Source: Candidatus Limnocylindrales bacterium
GTDB lineage: Bacteria; Desulfobacterota; Binatia; UBA1149; CAITLU01
Direction: 5' to 3'
Length of the DNA: 64,000 nt
Assembly (NCBI GenBank): GCA_035571835.1
Contig: DATNBU010000039.1
Span: forward strand, 62,001 to 126,000
Position 1 is the first letter of the stretch; each line of letters begins with the position of its first letter. The position numbers and the translations under genes are program-made. The notes beneath the pieces were generated by a model. It ran no database searches. It was given only the letters and a program-made list of their open reading frames with translations, and had not been told where the DNA came from. Shown in pieces: positions 36,160 to 43,712 of this stretch.

Positions 36160-37415
36160 GCTTTACAACCGGACTGAAGTGCCGCGAGTGCGGCGAAGCC
36201 TATCCGTGGAGCCCGCTGCACGTCTGCGAGCTGTGTTTCGGACCGCTCGAGGTGCAGTACGACTACACCGCGATCTCCAAGGTACTGACCCGCGAGCTGG
36301 TCGAGTCGCGTCCGCGCAACCTGTGGCGCTACCGTGAGCTGCTGCCGTGCAGCGACGATCCGCAGGTGGGCCTTTATTCGGGCTTCACGCCGCTCGTCAA
36401 AGCCGACCGGCTCGCCAAGGTGCTTGGTGTAAAGGAGCTCTGGGTCAAGGACGACTCGTGCAACCATCCGACCTTCTCGTACAAGGATCGCGTGGTGTCG
36501 GTCGCGATCAGCGCGGCGATCGAGTTCGGATTCGATACGGTTTCGTGCGCGTCGACCGGCAACCTTGCGAACTCGGTTTCCGCGCACGCCGCCCGCGCCG
36601 GGCTTCGATGCTTCATCTTTATCCCGAACAATCTCGAGCGCGGCAAGGTCATCGGTTCGACGATCTATGATCCGACCGCGGTCGCAATCTCGGGCAACTA
36701 CGACGACGTCAATCGGCTGTGTACGGAAATCGCGGACAAGTACGGCTGGGCATTCGTCAACATCAACCTGCGTCCGTTCTACACCGAAGGCGCAAAGACT
36801 TACGGCTTCGAGGTGGCCGAGCAGCTCGGCTGGAAGCTGCCGCAGAACATCGTCGTGCCGACCGCCGGCGGAACGATTCTCCCGAAGATCGCCAAGGCAT
36901 TCGAAGAGCTCGTCGACGTCGGCCTCGTCGAGGATACGCCGTCGAAGATCTACTCGGCGCAGGCTGCCGGCTGCGCGCCGGTCGTCAACGCGATCCGTCG
37001 CGGCGGCGACCTGATCGAGCCCGTCAAACCGCAGACGATCGCCAAGTCGATCGCGATCGGAAATCCCGCCGACGGCTACTACGTGCTCGGCGCCGTACGC
37101 AAGAGCGGCGGCTGGGGCGAAGCCGTGACCGATGCGGAAATCGTCGACGGCATCCGCCTGCTCGCGCGCACCGAAGGCATCTTCACCGAGCCGGCCGGCG
37201 GAACCACGGTGGCCGTCACGAAGAAGCTGATCGAGCTCGGCCGCATTCCACGCGACGAGTCGATCGTGATCTGCGTGACGGGCAACGGCTACAAGACCAT
37301 CGAAGCGGTCACCGATGCGGTGCCGGTGCCGCACGAGATCAGCGCGCGGCTCGAGGACTTCGACACGCTCTACGAAGGGCTGCAGCAGAAACCGGCCGCG
37401 CGTCAGATCGCCTGA
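36156..37415 (+). CDS. thrC: Threonine synthase
   Basis: A 419-residue PLP enzyme that turns O-phosphohomoserine into threonine. Four Cys in CRECGEAY and CELCFG near the N-terminus form a small zinc-ribbon-like element seen in one threonine synthase subgroup. The PLP lysine is in HPTFSYKDRVVSVA, followed by CASTGNLANS and PTAGGTILPK. The ATG overlaps the E1-like stop and has a CGAGGAGA ribosome site. Its place under a SAM riboswitch beside sulfur-carrier genes leaves open that it uses phosphohomoserine in another replacement reaction. Confidence 0.9.
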   Translation: MSFTTGLKCRECGEAYPWSPLHVCELCFGPLEVQYDYTAISKVLTRELVESRPRNLWRYRELLPCSDDPQVGLYSGFTPLVKADRLAKVLGVKELWVKDDSCNHPTFSYKDRVVSVAISAAIEFGFDTVSCASTGNLANSVSAHAARAGLRCFIFIPNNLERGKVIGSTIYDPTAVAISGNYDDVNRLCTEIADKYGWAFVNINLRPFYTEGAKTYGFEVAEQLGWKLPQNIVVPTAGGTILPKIAKAFEELVDVGLVEDTPSKIYSAQAAGCAPVVNAIRRGGDLIEPVKPQTIAKSIAIGNPADGYYVLGAVRKSGGWGEAVTDAEIVDGIRLLARTEGIFTEPAGGTTVAVTKKLIELGRIPRDESIVICVTGNGYKTIEAVTDAVPVPHEISARLEDFDTLYEGLQQKPAARQIA

Positions 37416-37449
37416 GACGACGTACCATCAGCAAACAGGAGAACGAGAA

Positions 37450-37743
37450 ATGTCTGTTCGAGTAAGAATCCCGACACCCCTTCGCAAATACACCGGCGGC
37501 AAGGATGCCGTTCCGGCCGACGGCGCAACCATTGCCGCCGTGCTCGACGATCTCGAGCGCACCTGCCCCGGCCTGAAGGAGCGCATCTGCGACGCCGACG
37601 GTGCCGTGCGCCGCTTCGTGAACCTGTACGTCAACGGCGACGACATCCGTTTCCTCGACAACACCGGCTCGCCGGTAAAAGACGGCGACGAAGTCAGCAT
37701 CGTTCCGGCGATTGCCGGCGGCGTGACGCCCGCAGGAAAATGA
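37450..37743 (+). CDS. MoaD/ThiS/CysO-like ubiquitin-fold sulfur carrier
   Basis: A 97-residue beta-grasp protein: VRVRIPTPLRKYTGGKD, GATIAAVLDDLERTCPGLKERI, FVNLYVNGDDIRFLD and DGDEVSIVPAIAGG. This is closest in pattern to CysO, which carries sulfide as a thiocarboxylate to CysM. The diglycine is at residues 90-91, but six more residues (VTPAGK) follow. Family partners must end in GG to be adenylated, so a protease step is predicted, as described for QbsE and HcyS-type carriers. No JAMM protease is encoded in the visible operon. CAGGAGAACGAG gives the ribosome site; the stop overlaps cysM (ATGA). Confidence 0.9.
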   Translation: MSVRVRIPTPLRKYTGGKDAVPADGATIAAVLDDLERTCPGLKERICDADGAVRRFVNLYVNGDDIRFLDNTGSPVKDGDEVSIVPAIAGGVTPAGK

Positions 37744-38762
37744 GCGCTGCCACGCCGCACCGACCGGCGCGGCTCGCGACGACCGAAGATCGCCTTCGCA
37801 TCGTCGACCTGATCGGCAACACGCCGATGGTCGAGCTGCGCTGTCTCGGTGACAAGCTCGCCCCCGGTGTGAAGCTCTACGGCAAGATCGAGGGCGCCAA
37901 TCCGAGCGGCTCGGTCAAGGCGCGCGCCGCATGGAACATGGTCCGCAAGGGCCTCGATTCGGGCGAGCTTCGCGCCGGCAAGACGATCCTCGATTCGACG
38001 TCGGGCAACACCGGCATCGCGCTCGCGATGATCGGCGCAGCGCTTGGCTATCCGGTGCGGCTCGTGATGCCGGAGAACGTCTCGCGCGAAAGAAAGCGCG
38101 TGCTCGCGGCCTATGGCGCGGAGATCGTGTTCTCGAATCCGCTCGAAGGCTCGGACGGCGCGATCCTGCTCGCGCGCGACATCTATGCCGAAGATCCGGA
38201 GCGATACTTCAAGCCGGACCAGTACAACAACGAAGCGAACTCCGAGGCGCACTACCGTACGACCGGACCCGAGATCTGGCAGCAGACGGGCGGCCGCATC
38301 ACGCACCTGCTGGCCACGATCGGTACCGGCGGCACGGTGATGGGCACCGGCCGCTACCTCAAGGAACAGAATCCGCACGTCCAGATCGTCGCCGTCGAGC
38401 CCGACGATGCGTTCCACGGAATCGAAGGTCTCAAGCACATGGAGTCGTCGATCGTTCCGGGGATCTGGCATCCGGAAAAAGTCGACCGCATCGTCGGCGT
38501 CGCCACCGACGCCGCGTACGACATGGTCTATCGCCTCGCGGCCGACGACGGACTGCTGGGCGGCCAGTCGTGCGGCGCGGCCGTCGTCGGCGCGCTCCAG
38601 GTCGCACGAGATCTTCCGGCGAATGCCGATGCGTGCATCGTCGCGATTCTTCCGGACCTTGGCGACCGTTATCTGTCCACCAATCTGTGGCTCGGCTGGC
38701 GCGACCGGCACCAGCTTGCCGCTGCGCAAGATCCACAGCCCGCGAGGGCGAGGATCGAATAG
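37740..38762 (+). CDS. cysM: Cysteine synthase CysM-type
   Basis: A 340-residue fold-type II PLP enzyme. GNTPMVEL, the PLP lysine in NPSGSVKARAAWNM, TSGNTGIALAM, and the phosphate-binding GTGGTVMGTGR are present. In Mycobacterium the CysM partner of CysO uses O-phosphoserine and the carrier thiocarboxylate to form cysteine. Coupling to the carrier gene by an ATGA overlap supports the same chemistry here. The exact acceptor (O-phosphoserine, O-acetylserine or a homoserine ester) cannot be fixed by eye. Confidence 0.92.
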   Translation: MSAATPHRPARLATTEDRLRIVDLIGNTPMVELRCLGDKLAPGVKLYGKIEGANPSGSVKARAAWNMVRKGLDSGELRAGKTILDSTSGNTGIALAMIGAALGYPVRLVMPENVSRERKRVLAAYGAEIVFSNPLEGSDGAILLARDIYAEDPERYFKPDQYNNEANSEAHYRTTGPEIWQQTGGRITHLLATIGTGGTVMGTGRYLKEQNPHVQIVAVEPDDAFHGIEGLKHMESSIVPGIWHPEKVDRIVGVATDAAYDMVYRLAADDGLLGGQSCGAAVVGALQVARDLPANADACIVAILPDLGDRYLSTNLWLGWRDRHQLAAAQDPQPARARIE

Positions 38763-38771
38763 GAATCCCTC

Positions 38772-39011
38772 ATGGCCATCCAGCGTTTCTACCTCACGTA
38801 CAGCCAGGAAAAGATCAAGGAGCCGATCATCTACTCGGTCGGAAAGAAGTTCCGCGTGATCACCAACATCCGCACCGCATCGGTGTCGGACCACATCGGG
38901 ATCGTCGGTCTCGAGCTCGACGGCGATCAGGACGAGATCGATTCGGCCGTAAAATGGATCGCCGACCAGGGCGTCAAGGTCGAGCCGATCGAGAAGAACG
39001 TCATCGAGTAA
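38772..39011 (+). CDS. NIL-domain small protein
   Basis: A 79-residue stand-alone NIL domain. It begins AIQRFYLTYSQEKIKEPIIYSV and continues FRVITNIRTASVSDHIGIVGLELDG and a VKWIADQGVKVEPI end. NIL domains occur at the C-terminus of the methionine-importer ATPase MetN, where they bind methionine and inhibit transport. Here it could be a ligand-binding regulator of the pathway. It is nine bases after cysM and four before the last gene. Confidence 0.85.
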   Translation: MAIQRFYLTYSQEKIKEPIIYSVGKKFRVITNIRTASVSDHIGIVGLELDGDQDEIDSAVKWIADQGVKVEPIEKNVIE

Positions 39012-39015
39012 CACC

Positions 39016-39486
39016 GTGCTCGACGACGATGCGATAGCGCGCTACGCGCGCCAGATCGTCATTCCCGCCGTCGGCGCCGCGGGACAGGAGAAGCTTCTCG
39101 CGTCGACGGTACTGGTGGTGGGAAACCCGCGGGGCTGCGCGCAGGCCGCGCTCTATCTGCGCGCCGCCGGTATCCGTGTCACGAACAGCACGAGCGACGG
39201 AGCGTTCGATCTTGCGATCGCGGCCGATGCCGCGTCGCTCGACTCCCGGCTTCGACGCGAGCTGATCGAGTCGAAGCGGCCGGTGTGCTGGTACGCGCTC
39301 GGCGAGAACGGTTTCGAGAGCGGCGCATATCCCGACGCAGAGCTTCCCCAGCAGGAAACCGCGCCGGCGAAATCAGACCGGGCAGCCTCTGGACACGATG
39401 CAGCGGCATGCGATGTCGCGTCGCTCGCCTGCGCGATCCTCCTCCGCCTTCCCCACCGGGCATCGGCAGAGATCTTCGAGGTCTGA
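39016..39486 (+). CDS. Reduced E1-like protein keeping the Arg-finger segment
   Basis: A 156-residue protein (GTG start). Residues 9-45 (RYARQIVIPAVGAAGQEKLL and onward) align in pattern with the N-terminus of MoeB/ThiF, with R12 at the place of the Arg finger. The GxGxxG loop has become GNPRGC, and the adenylation and zinc motifs are gone. The C-terminus keeps a helix like the E1 tail (ACDVASLACAILLRL) and a final strand. It therefore looks like a pseudo-E1 subunit. It ends the operon and may dimerise with the E1-like enzyme at 35362, which lacks this very segment. A decayed pseudogene is the alternative, but the frame is open and codon use matches its neighbours. Confidence 0.65.
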   Translation: MLDDDAIARYARQIVIPAVGAAGQEKLLASTVLVVGNPRGCAQAALYLRAAGIRVTNSTSDGAFDLAIAADAASLDSRLRRELIESKRPVCWYALGENGFESGAYPDAELPQQETAPAKSDRAASGHDAAACDVASLACAILLRLPHRASAEIFEV

Positions 39487-39496
39487 GTCCCGTCAA

Positions 39497-40135
39497 CTAG
39501 CCGACGACCCAGTCGCCGGCATTCGTCATCGTAAGAACGGCAATGGTCTCGCAGGGACCGGCGTTCTCGTACCAGTGCGTGACGTCCGCGCGGAAAAACA
39601 GGGTGTCGCCGGCGCGCAGCGTGTCGTCGGCATCGATCGTGCGAACGCGCAGCCTGCCGCGCACGACGACGATGTGCTCGTATGTTCCCTCGGGATGGCC
39701 CGGCGCCTCCTCGATGCAGCCCGGGACGAGCGTGATCTCATAGACTTCGGGTTCGCGCGGATCGGCTCCTGTCGAAAGCGCGCGGGAACGAAAGCGCGCA
39801 TCGGTCGACACCAGCGTACGGCCTCCGTCGGCACGCAGAACGCGGAAGTCCCTTTCGTGATAGTCGGCTCCCAGGATCAATCGCCGGAAAGGCACTTCGA
39901 AAACGTGCGCAAGCGACCAGAGCGTGCGCAGCGCCGGCACCGCACGACCAGCCTCGATGTCTCGCAGCACTTCGACGGGAATGCCGGATCGATCGGACAA
40001 AGTCTCGATCTCCATGCGCGAGTTCCTGCGCAGGCGCGCGACCATCGTCGCTACGGTTTCGGACAACCTCTCGTCGGGACCCGCCGGCGAAGCCTGCGGA
40101 ACTTCGGTGAAGTCGTCCTGAATGGAGATTGTCAT
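39497..40135 (-). CDS. XRE-family regulator with C-terminal cupin
   Basis: A 212-residue transcription factor. The ATG at 40135 has an AGGAGG ribosome site. The helix-turn-helix is at about residues 30-85 (MVARLRRNSRMEIETLSDRSG, VEVLRDIEAGRAVPALRTLWSLA). A cupin fold follows, with GTYEHIVVVRGRLRV, LRAGDTLFFRADVTHWYENAG. This HTH-cupin plan is common for regulators that sense a small ligand. It is convergent with the sulfur operon, 10 bases from its end. Confidence 0.9.
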   Translation of the reverse strand: MTISIQDDFTEVPQASPAGPDERLSETVATMVARLRRNSRMEIETLSDRSGIPVEVLRDIEAGRAVPALRTLWSLAHVFEVPFRRLILGADYHERDFRVLRADGGRTLVSTDARFRSRALSTGADPREPEVYEITLVPGCIEEAPGHPEGTYEHIVVVRGRLRVRTIDADDTLRAGDTLFFRADVTHWYENAGPCETIAVLTMTNAGDWVVG

Positions 40136-40456
40136 CGTGATCCTCCTGCGGATGCGCGGCAGGCTTGCAGCGCGGTACACGCGATCGCCTCGAGTCGGAG
40201 TTGCTATGCAGCGATCGTGCCACATGCGCACTTCGTAGCATGGCGTTGCGGATCACGATGCGAGCGGCCGAGAGATTGCATCGATGTCGTCGATTCCGGT
40301 GGCTGCGCATTCGCCGATCGATCGATCAACGTCGAAGGCTTCGCAAGCGGTCGTCAAATATCACGGCTTTCGCGATCGACTCACGGGATTTCCAGCGCAC
40401 ATCACGGTGTCGTTCCGGGAACGTGCCTCGAACGCGGCAGCTCCGAAACGTGACGT
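40136..40456. other. Gap between XRE regulator and PrsW-like gene
   Basis: About 320 bases. The part next to 40136 carries the regulator's ribosome site and presumably its promoter; I see no gene, repeat or hairpin in the rest. Confidence 0.4.
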
Positions 40457-41278
40457 TCAGGTGAGACCTGTTGCGTCCGGGGAGCCCGATCGCCAGGCGA
40501 CTCGCGCAAGCGCGATTCCTGGAACGAGAAAGATGGCGGCAATCAGTGTCGAAGCGCCGAATACCGCGATTCCCGACGGCTGGTCGGTGCACGCCCCGCC
40601 GCTTGCGGACGCACCGCAGAGCACACTCACCATCGACGGCGCAGCAAGTCCGTTCCACAGCGCGTGCTGGGCGATGGCCAGCAGGAGACCCGCGGCCGGC
40701 GCGATCCGCGCCGCAGTCGAACCGGGCGCGCCAGCGAACCACCAACCGAGCGCGGCGCCGCTCGAGGCCGTAAAGACCATGTGCGCGATGCCATCGAGGA
40801 TTCCCCGGAGGTAGAGCGCACGCTCCAGACCTTGCTCACCGCCCTGCAGCATCGACACGCCGAGATACAGAAAGTTCTCAGTCCACACGAAGCCCACGCC
40901 GATCAGCGCACCATAGACGACTCCGTCCCGCGCGTTGCGCAGCGAGCCCGGAAATACTGCGAGAAGCAGCAGCAGCCCGAGCGCCTTGGCGCTTTCCTCG
41001 AGAGTTGGTGCAATGAGCAATGCCGTTGCAGTTCGGGCGCCGTCACCAGCAAGCGTCGCCATCCACGGACGTGCCGACTCGTTCCCGATCGACGCCAGGC
41101 ACGCAGCGCCGATTCCGCCCCAGAGCAGGGCGAGTGCCAGCGCGCGGGGCGTCCGACGATAACCACGCTGAGCAATCAGCACGAGCGTTGCCAGCAACAG
41201 TGCCGGTGCGGAAGCAGCGAAAAGTATGAGCGGCGGAGTGCTGGCCAGCAGATCCACGGTCCATACGACCGCGGGCAT
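40457..41278 (-). CDS. PrsW-family intramembrane protease
   Basis: A 273-residue integral membrane protein with about eight hydrophobic helices. Motifs of the PrsW glutamic-type family are visible: APTLEESAKAL (EExxK), GVGFVWTENFLYLG, LRGILDGIAHMVFTA and the late QHALWNG. In Bacillus PrsW makes the first cut in the anti-sigma factor RsiW. Here it lies at the end of a minus-strand run that begins with an ECF sigma factor and zinc-finger anti-sigma, which suggests the same job. Confidence 0.85.
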   Translation of the reverse strand: MPAVVWTVDLLASTPPLILFAASAPALLLATLVLIAQRGYRRTPRALALALLWGGIGAACLASIGNESARPWMATLAGDGARTATALLIAPTLEESAKALGLLLLLAVFPGSLRNARDGVVYGALIGVGFVWTENFLYLGVSMLQGGEQGLERALYLRGILDGIAHMVFTASSGAALGWWFAGAPGSTAARIAPAAGLLLAIAQHALWNGLAAPSMVSVLCGASASGGACTDQPSGIAVFGASTLIAAIFLVPGIALARVAWRSGSPDATGLT

Positions 41279-41334
41279 GCAAAGAACGAGCGAGATTGCC
41301 CGGAGAGCGGCGCGGTGTTCGAACAGCGAGGAGA

Positions 41335-41646
41335 TCAGCGTGCCATGTTCGGCAGCACGATCTCGTATCCGAACACTTCACTGAGCAGATACACGACGAT
41401 GAGCAGCGAAATGCTCATCACGACGAGAGATGCTGCTGCAATGCCCGTAAGAACGAACACGGCGGCGGCGCCGGCAACGGCGATCACGGGCGACAGAAAC
41501 GGCCAGCGGTTGAATGGAGCGATCGGCGCGAACAGCGTTCCGAATCCGGGTTCTTCGGCGCCGGCCTGGCCTCCGGCCGACCAGTTTCCGCCGTCGGTAG
41601 TTCCGAAGAACCCTGCGAAAGGTCCGCTGGCGTAGTCCGACGGCAT
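41335..41646 (-). CDS. Small two-helix membrane protein
   Basis: A 103-residue protein starting at the ATG at 41646, 10 bases after the preceding gene. The first 45 residues are Gly/Ala/Phe-rich and soluble. Two hydrophobic helices follow (about 51-70 and 73-90), with a short tail FGYEIVLPNMAR. I know no family for it. Its place between the anti-sigma cluster and PrsW suggests an envelope role. Confidence 0.55.
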   Translation of the reverse strand: MPSDYASGPFAGFFGTTDGGNWSAGGQAGAEEPGFGTLFAPIAPFNRWPFLSPVIAVAGAAAVFVLTGIAAASLVVMSISLLIVVYLLSEVFGYEIVLPNMAR

Positions 41647-41656
41647 GCGCGTTGCT

Positions 41657-42253
41657 TCAGTGAGCCGGCGAGCTCGCCGAGACGGCGGGCGCCGGTGACG
41701 GCGGAGGAATCGGAGGAAGGTCGCGCATCGCGTTCGGAGACAGCGTGGGCTTGTCCTCCAGATCAGCGGACTTCCTGGGTGCGTCCTCGTCGCCGTCGTC
41801 CTCGCGATACGGACGCGATCCGATCGTAATGACGAGCGTGCCGTCAGGATCGCGCGGGCCACCAAGAAGAACGACCGAGCCGAGCTCGAGCTTGACGTAT
41901 GTATTGACGACCGGTCGGTTGTCTTCGTTGAGCAGGATGTGCAGCCGCAGATGATCCGGCGTGTGCTCGCGCGTCGTGATGTGCAGGTAGCGGCCGTGCG
42001 GAAGCTCCATGCCGCTTTGCCCGCCGTTGCCGTGCAGCACGCGCGTCTCGCTGCTGACGAGCTTGTAGCTCTTGAAGCGAAGCTGGCGCAGCTCGTTCTT
42101 GAGCGAAGCCAGGCGCGAGTCGAACACGCGTCCGTCGTTGGACGCAAGCACTGTCGCAATCTGGATGGTCGTGCGGTTCTCGGCCAGAGCCGAAGTGGAT
42201 ACGAGCGAGGTCAGGAAGGCCGCGGTGGCGGCCAGCCTCAGACGGCGTTTCAT
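41657..42253 (-). CDS. Exported protein of sigma-factor operon
   Basis: A 198-residue protein with a signal peptide (MKRRLRLAATAAFLTSLVST, cleavage after ALA). The mature part has alternating strands (SYKLVSSETRVL, RYLHITTREH, LRLHILLNEDNRPVVNTYVKL, GTLVITIGSRPY) and an acidic then Pro-rich tail. It resembles unnamed periplasmic proteins found beside ECF sigma operons in deltaproteobacterial genomes. Its ATG overlaps the anti-sigma stop (ATGA). Confidence 0.65.
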   Translation of the reverse strand: MKRRLRLAATAAFLTSLVSTSALAENRTTIQIATVLASNDGRVFDSRLASLKNELRQLRFKSYKLVSSETRVLHGNGGQSGMELPHGRYLHITTREHTPDHLRLHILLNEDNRPVVNTYVKLELGSVVLLGGPRDPDGTLVITIGSRPYREDDGDEDAPRKSADLEDKPTLSPNAMRDLPPIPPPSPAPAVSASSPAH

Positions 42254-43041
42254 CTGTCGAGGCCGGCTGTGCGGATCGGCGCACCGAGTCCGCGATCCTG
42301 GACCCAGATCACACGAGCGTTGGTGCGCGGCTGAACCCACGTGGACGCGGTGTGACCTGCGGCCGCTTCGAGCCCATCGACGTGCGGAGTCTCCGGCCTG
42401 GCAAGCGGCGGCGGCGCATACGTTGCCGGTGCCGCTTCGGGAAGACCACGCGATCCGAGACGGAACGAAGCCGGCTGGAACATCGAACGGGAGCTGGAAC
42501 GGGCGGAGGACGATGCCGGCGCGCTCGCGACGACGGAGAGCGTGCCCTGCTGCGCAGGCATGAGTGTGAGGACGGCAACGGCTGCGGCCGCTGCGGAAAC
42601 AGCGGCTGCCGATGCATAGCGGAATGCGGCCACGAGCGGGCCGCGGCGCTCGCCGCCTGCACCGCGGCGTTCGCCGCGCATGCCGCGCCGCATGACGGCC
42701 GGCCGCGCGCTGCGCCCGCGATTGTACGCGGCTTCGCGCGCGCCGATGCTCGGCCGTTCTTCGGATCCGCCATCGCTCGACGCCAGTCCGAGCGCGGCTT
42801 CGACGCCGCTGCGGACGCTCGAAAGATCAACGGCCGAGGCAAAGTCTGCCACGGCCGTCGAAAGTAGAATCCTGGTCTGCTGCCACCGCATGACCTCGCG
42901 GTTGCACGCCGTACATTTCGCTGCATGCCGGCGCGCGGCAGAAGCTACGGCCGGCTCGAGAAGGTCGTCCACGTACTGGTTGAACGACTGTTCAAAGTCG
43001 GCGCAGGTCATTTCCGGATGATTTCCAGAAGAGATCGACAC
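42250..43041 (-). CDS. Zinc-finger anti-sigma factor, membrane-anchored
   Basis: A 263-residue protein. The GTG at 43041 has CAGGAG upstream and follows the sigma gene by two bases. The N-terminal ZAS domain has H39-x3-C43-x2-C46 (HAAKCTAC), which binds group-IV sigma factors. A membrane helix lies near residues 137-161, and the outer part is Ser/Ala/Pro-rich with a final VIWVQDRG segment. It should hold the sigma factor at the membrane until cut, possibly by the PrsW-like protease downstream. Confidence 0.85.
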   Translation of the reverse strand: MSISSGNHPEMTCADFEQSFNQYVDDLLEPAVASAARRHAAKCTACNREVMRWQQTRILLSTAVADFASAVDLSSVRSGVEAALGLASSDGGSEERPSIGAREAAYNRGRSARPAVMRRGMRGERRGAGGERRGPLVAAFRYASAAAVSAAAAAVAVLTLMPAQQGTLSVVASAPASSSARSSSRSMFQPASFRLGSRGLPEAAPATYAPPPLARPETPHVDGLEAAAGHTASTWVQPRTNARVIWVQDRGLGAPIRTAGLDR

Positions 43042-43043
43042 GG

Positions 43044-43640
43044 TTAGAGCATCTCCTGAAGGCGGGATTGAAGCTTCTTGCGTGCGTAGTGGAGGCGACT
43101 CATGACTGTCCCAAGCGAACATTCGAGCACTTCGCTGATCTCTTCATAGGACAGGCCGTCGATTTCGCGCAGGAGTATGACGGCGCGATGATCGGGCGTC
43201 AAACTTTCGATCGCCTCGAAGATCTTCTTGCCAAGCTCGCGACTGCGCACGCTTTTGAAGGGATCGATTCCGAGTGTCGCGGAGCCTTCGCCGACCGCAT
43301 CTTCTTTCATGCCGATGCTGTCATCGAACTCGACGAGCGGACGTTTGCCGCCCCGGCGCTGGTGGTCAATGGCCAGGTTCATCGCGATTCGGTAGATCCA
43401 TGTGTAAAACGACGACTCGCCTTTGAAGCCGTCGAGGTTGCGGAAGGCCCGCACGAAAGTTTCCTGGAGAATCTCCTTGGCATCCTCGGGGTTTCGAACC
43501 ATGCCGATGATGACGGAGAGAAGGCGCCGTTCGTAGCGTTCGAGAAGGGTCTGGACGGCGTCCCGGTCCCCGGCCTGGGCCTGGGCGACCAGGTCGCCAT
43601 CGGCAGAGTCCACCCGTCTGTCTCCATAGTCACGGGCCAT
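43044..43640 (-). CDS. ECF RNA polymerase sigma factor (RpoE-like)
   Basis: A 198-residue group-IV sigma factor. Region 2 reads LVAQAQAGDRDAVQTLLERY, VRNPEDAKEILQETFVRAFRNL and SFYTWIYRIAMNLAIDHQRR. Region 4 reads LTPDHRAVILLREIDGLSYEEI and LGTVMSRLHYARKKL. The ATG at 43640 is chosen; a GTG at 43676 would add 12 residues. It is followed at once by the anti-sigma gene. I could not identify an autoregulatory promoter with confidence. Confidence 0.93.
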   Translation of the reverse strand: MARDYGDRRVDSADGDLVAQAQAGDRDAVQTLLERYERRLLSVIIGMVRNPEDAKEILQETFVRAFRNLDGFKGESSFYTWIYRIAMNLAIDHQRRGGKRPLVEFDDSIGMKEDAVGEGSATLGIDPFKSVRSRELGKKIFEAIESLTPDHRAVILLREIDGLSYEEISEVLECSLGTVMSRLHYARKKLQSRLQEML

Positions 43641-43712
43641 AGACGCTACAGGTAGTTGCTTATTCGCTCGCCGCACGGACGGAAGCCGCCCTGGGCAAAA
43701 GAAGTTTTGCGG

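Noticed and set aside
39016..39486. Pseudogene reading of the reduced E1-like gene
   Set aside because: The frame is open, starts in register four bases after the NIL gene and keeps N- and C-terminal fold elements; kept as a gene with moderate confidence.
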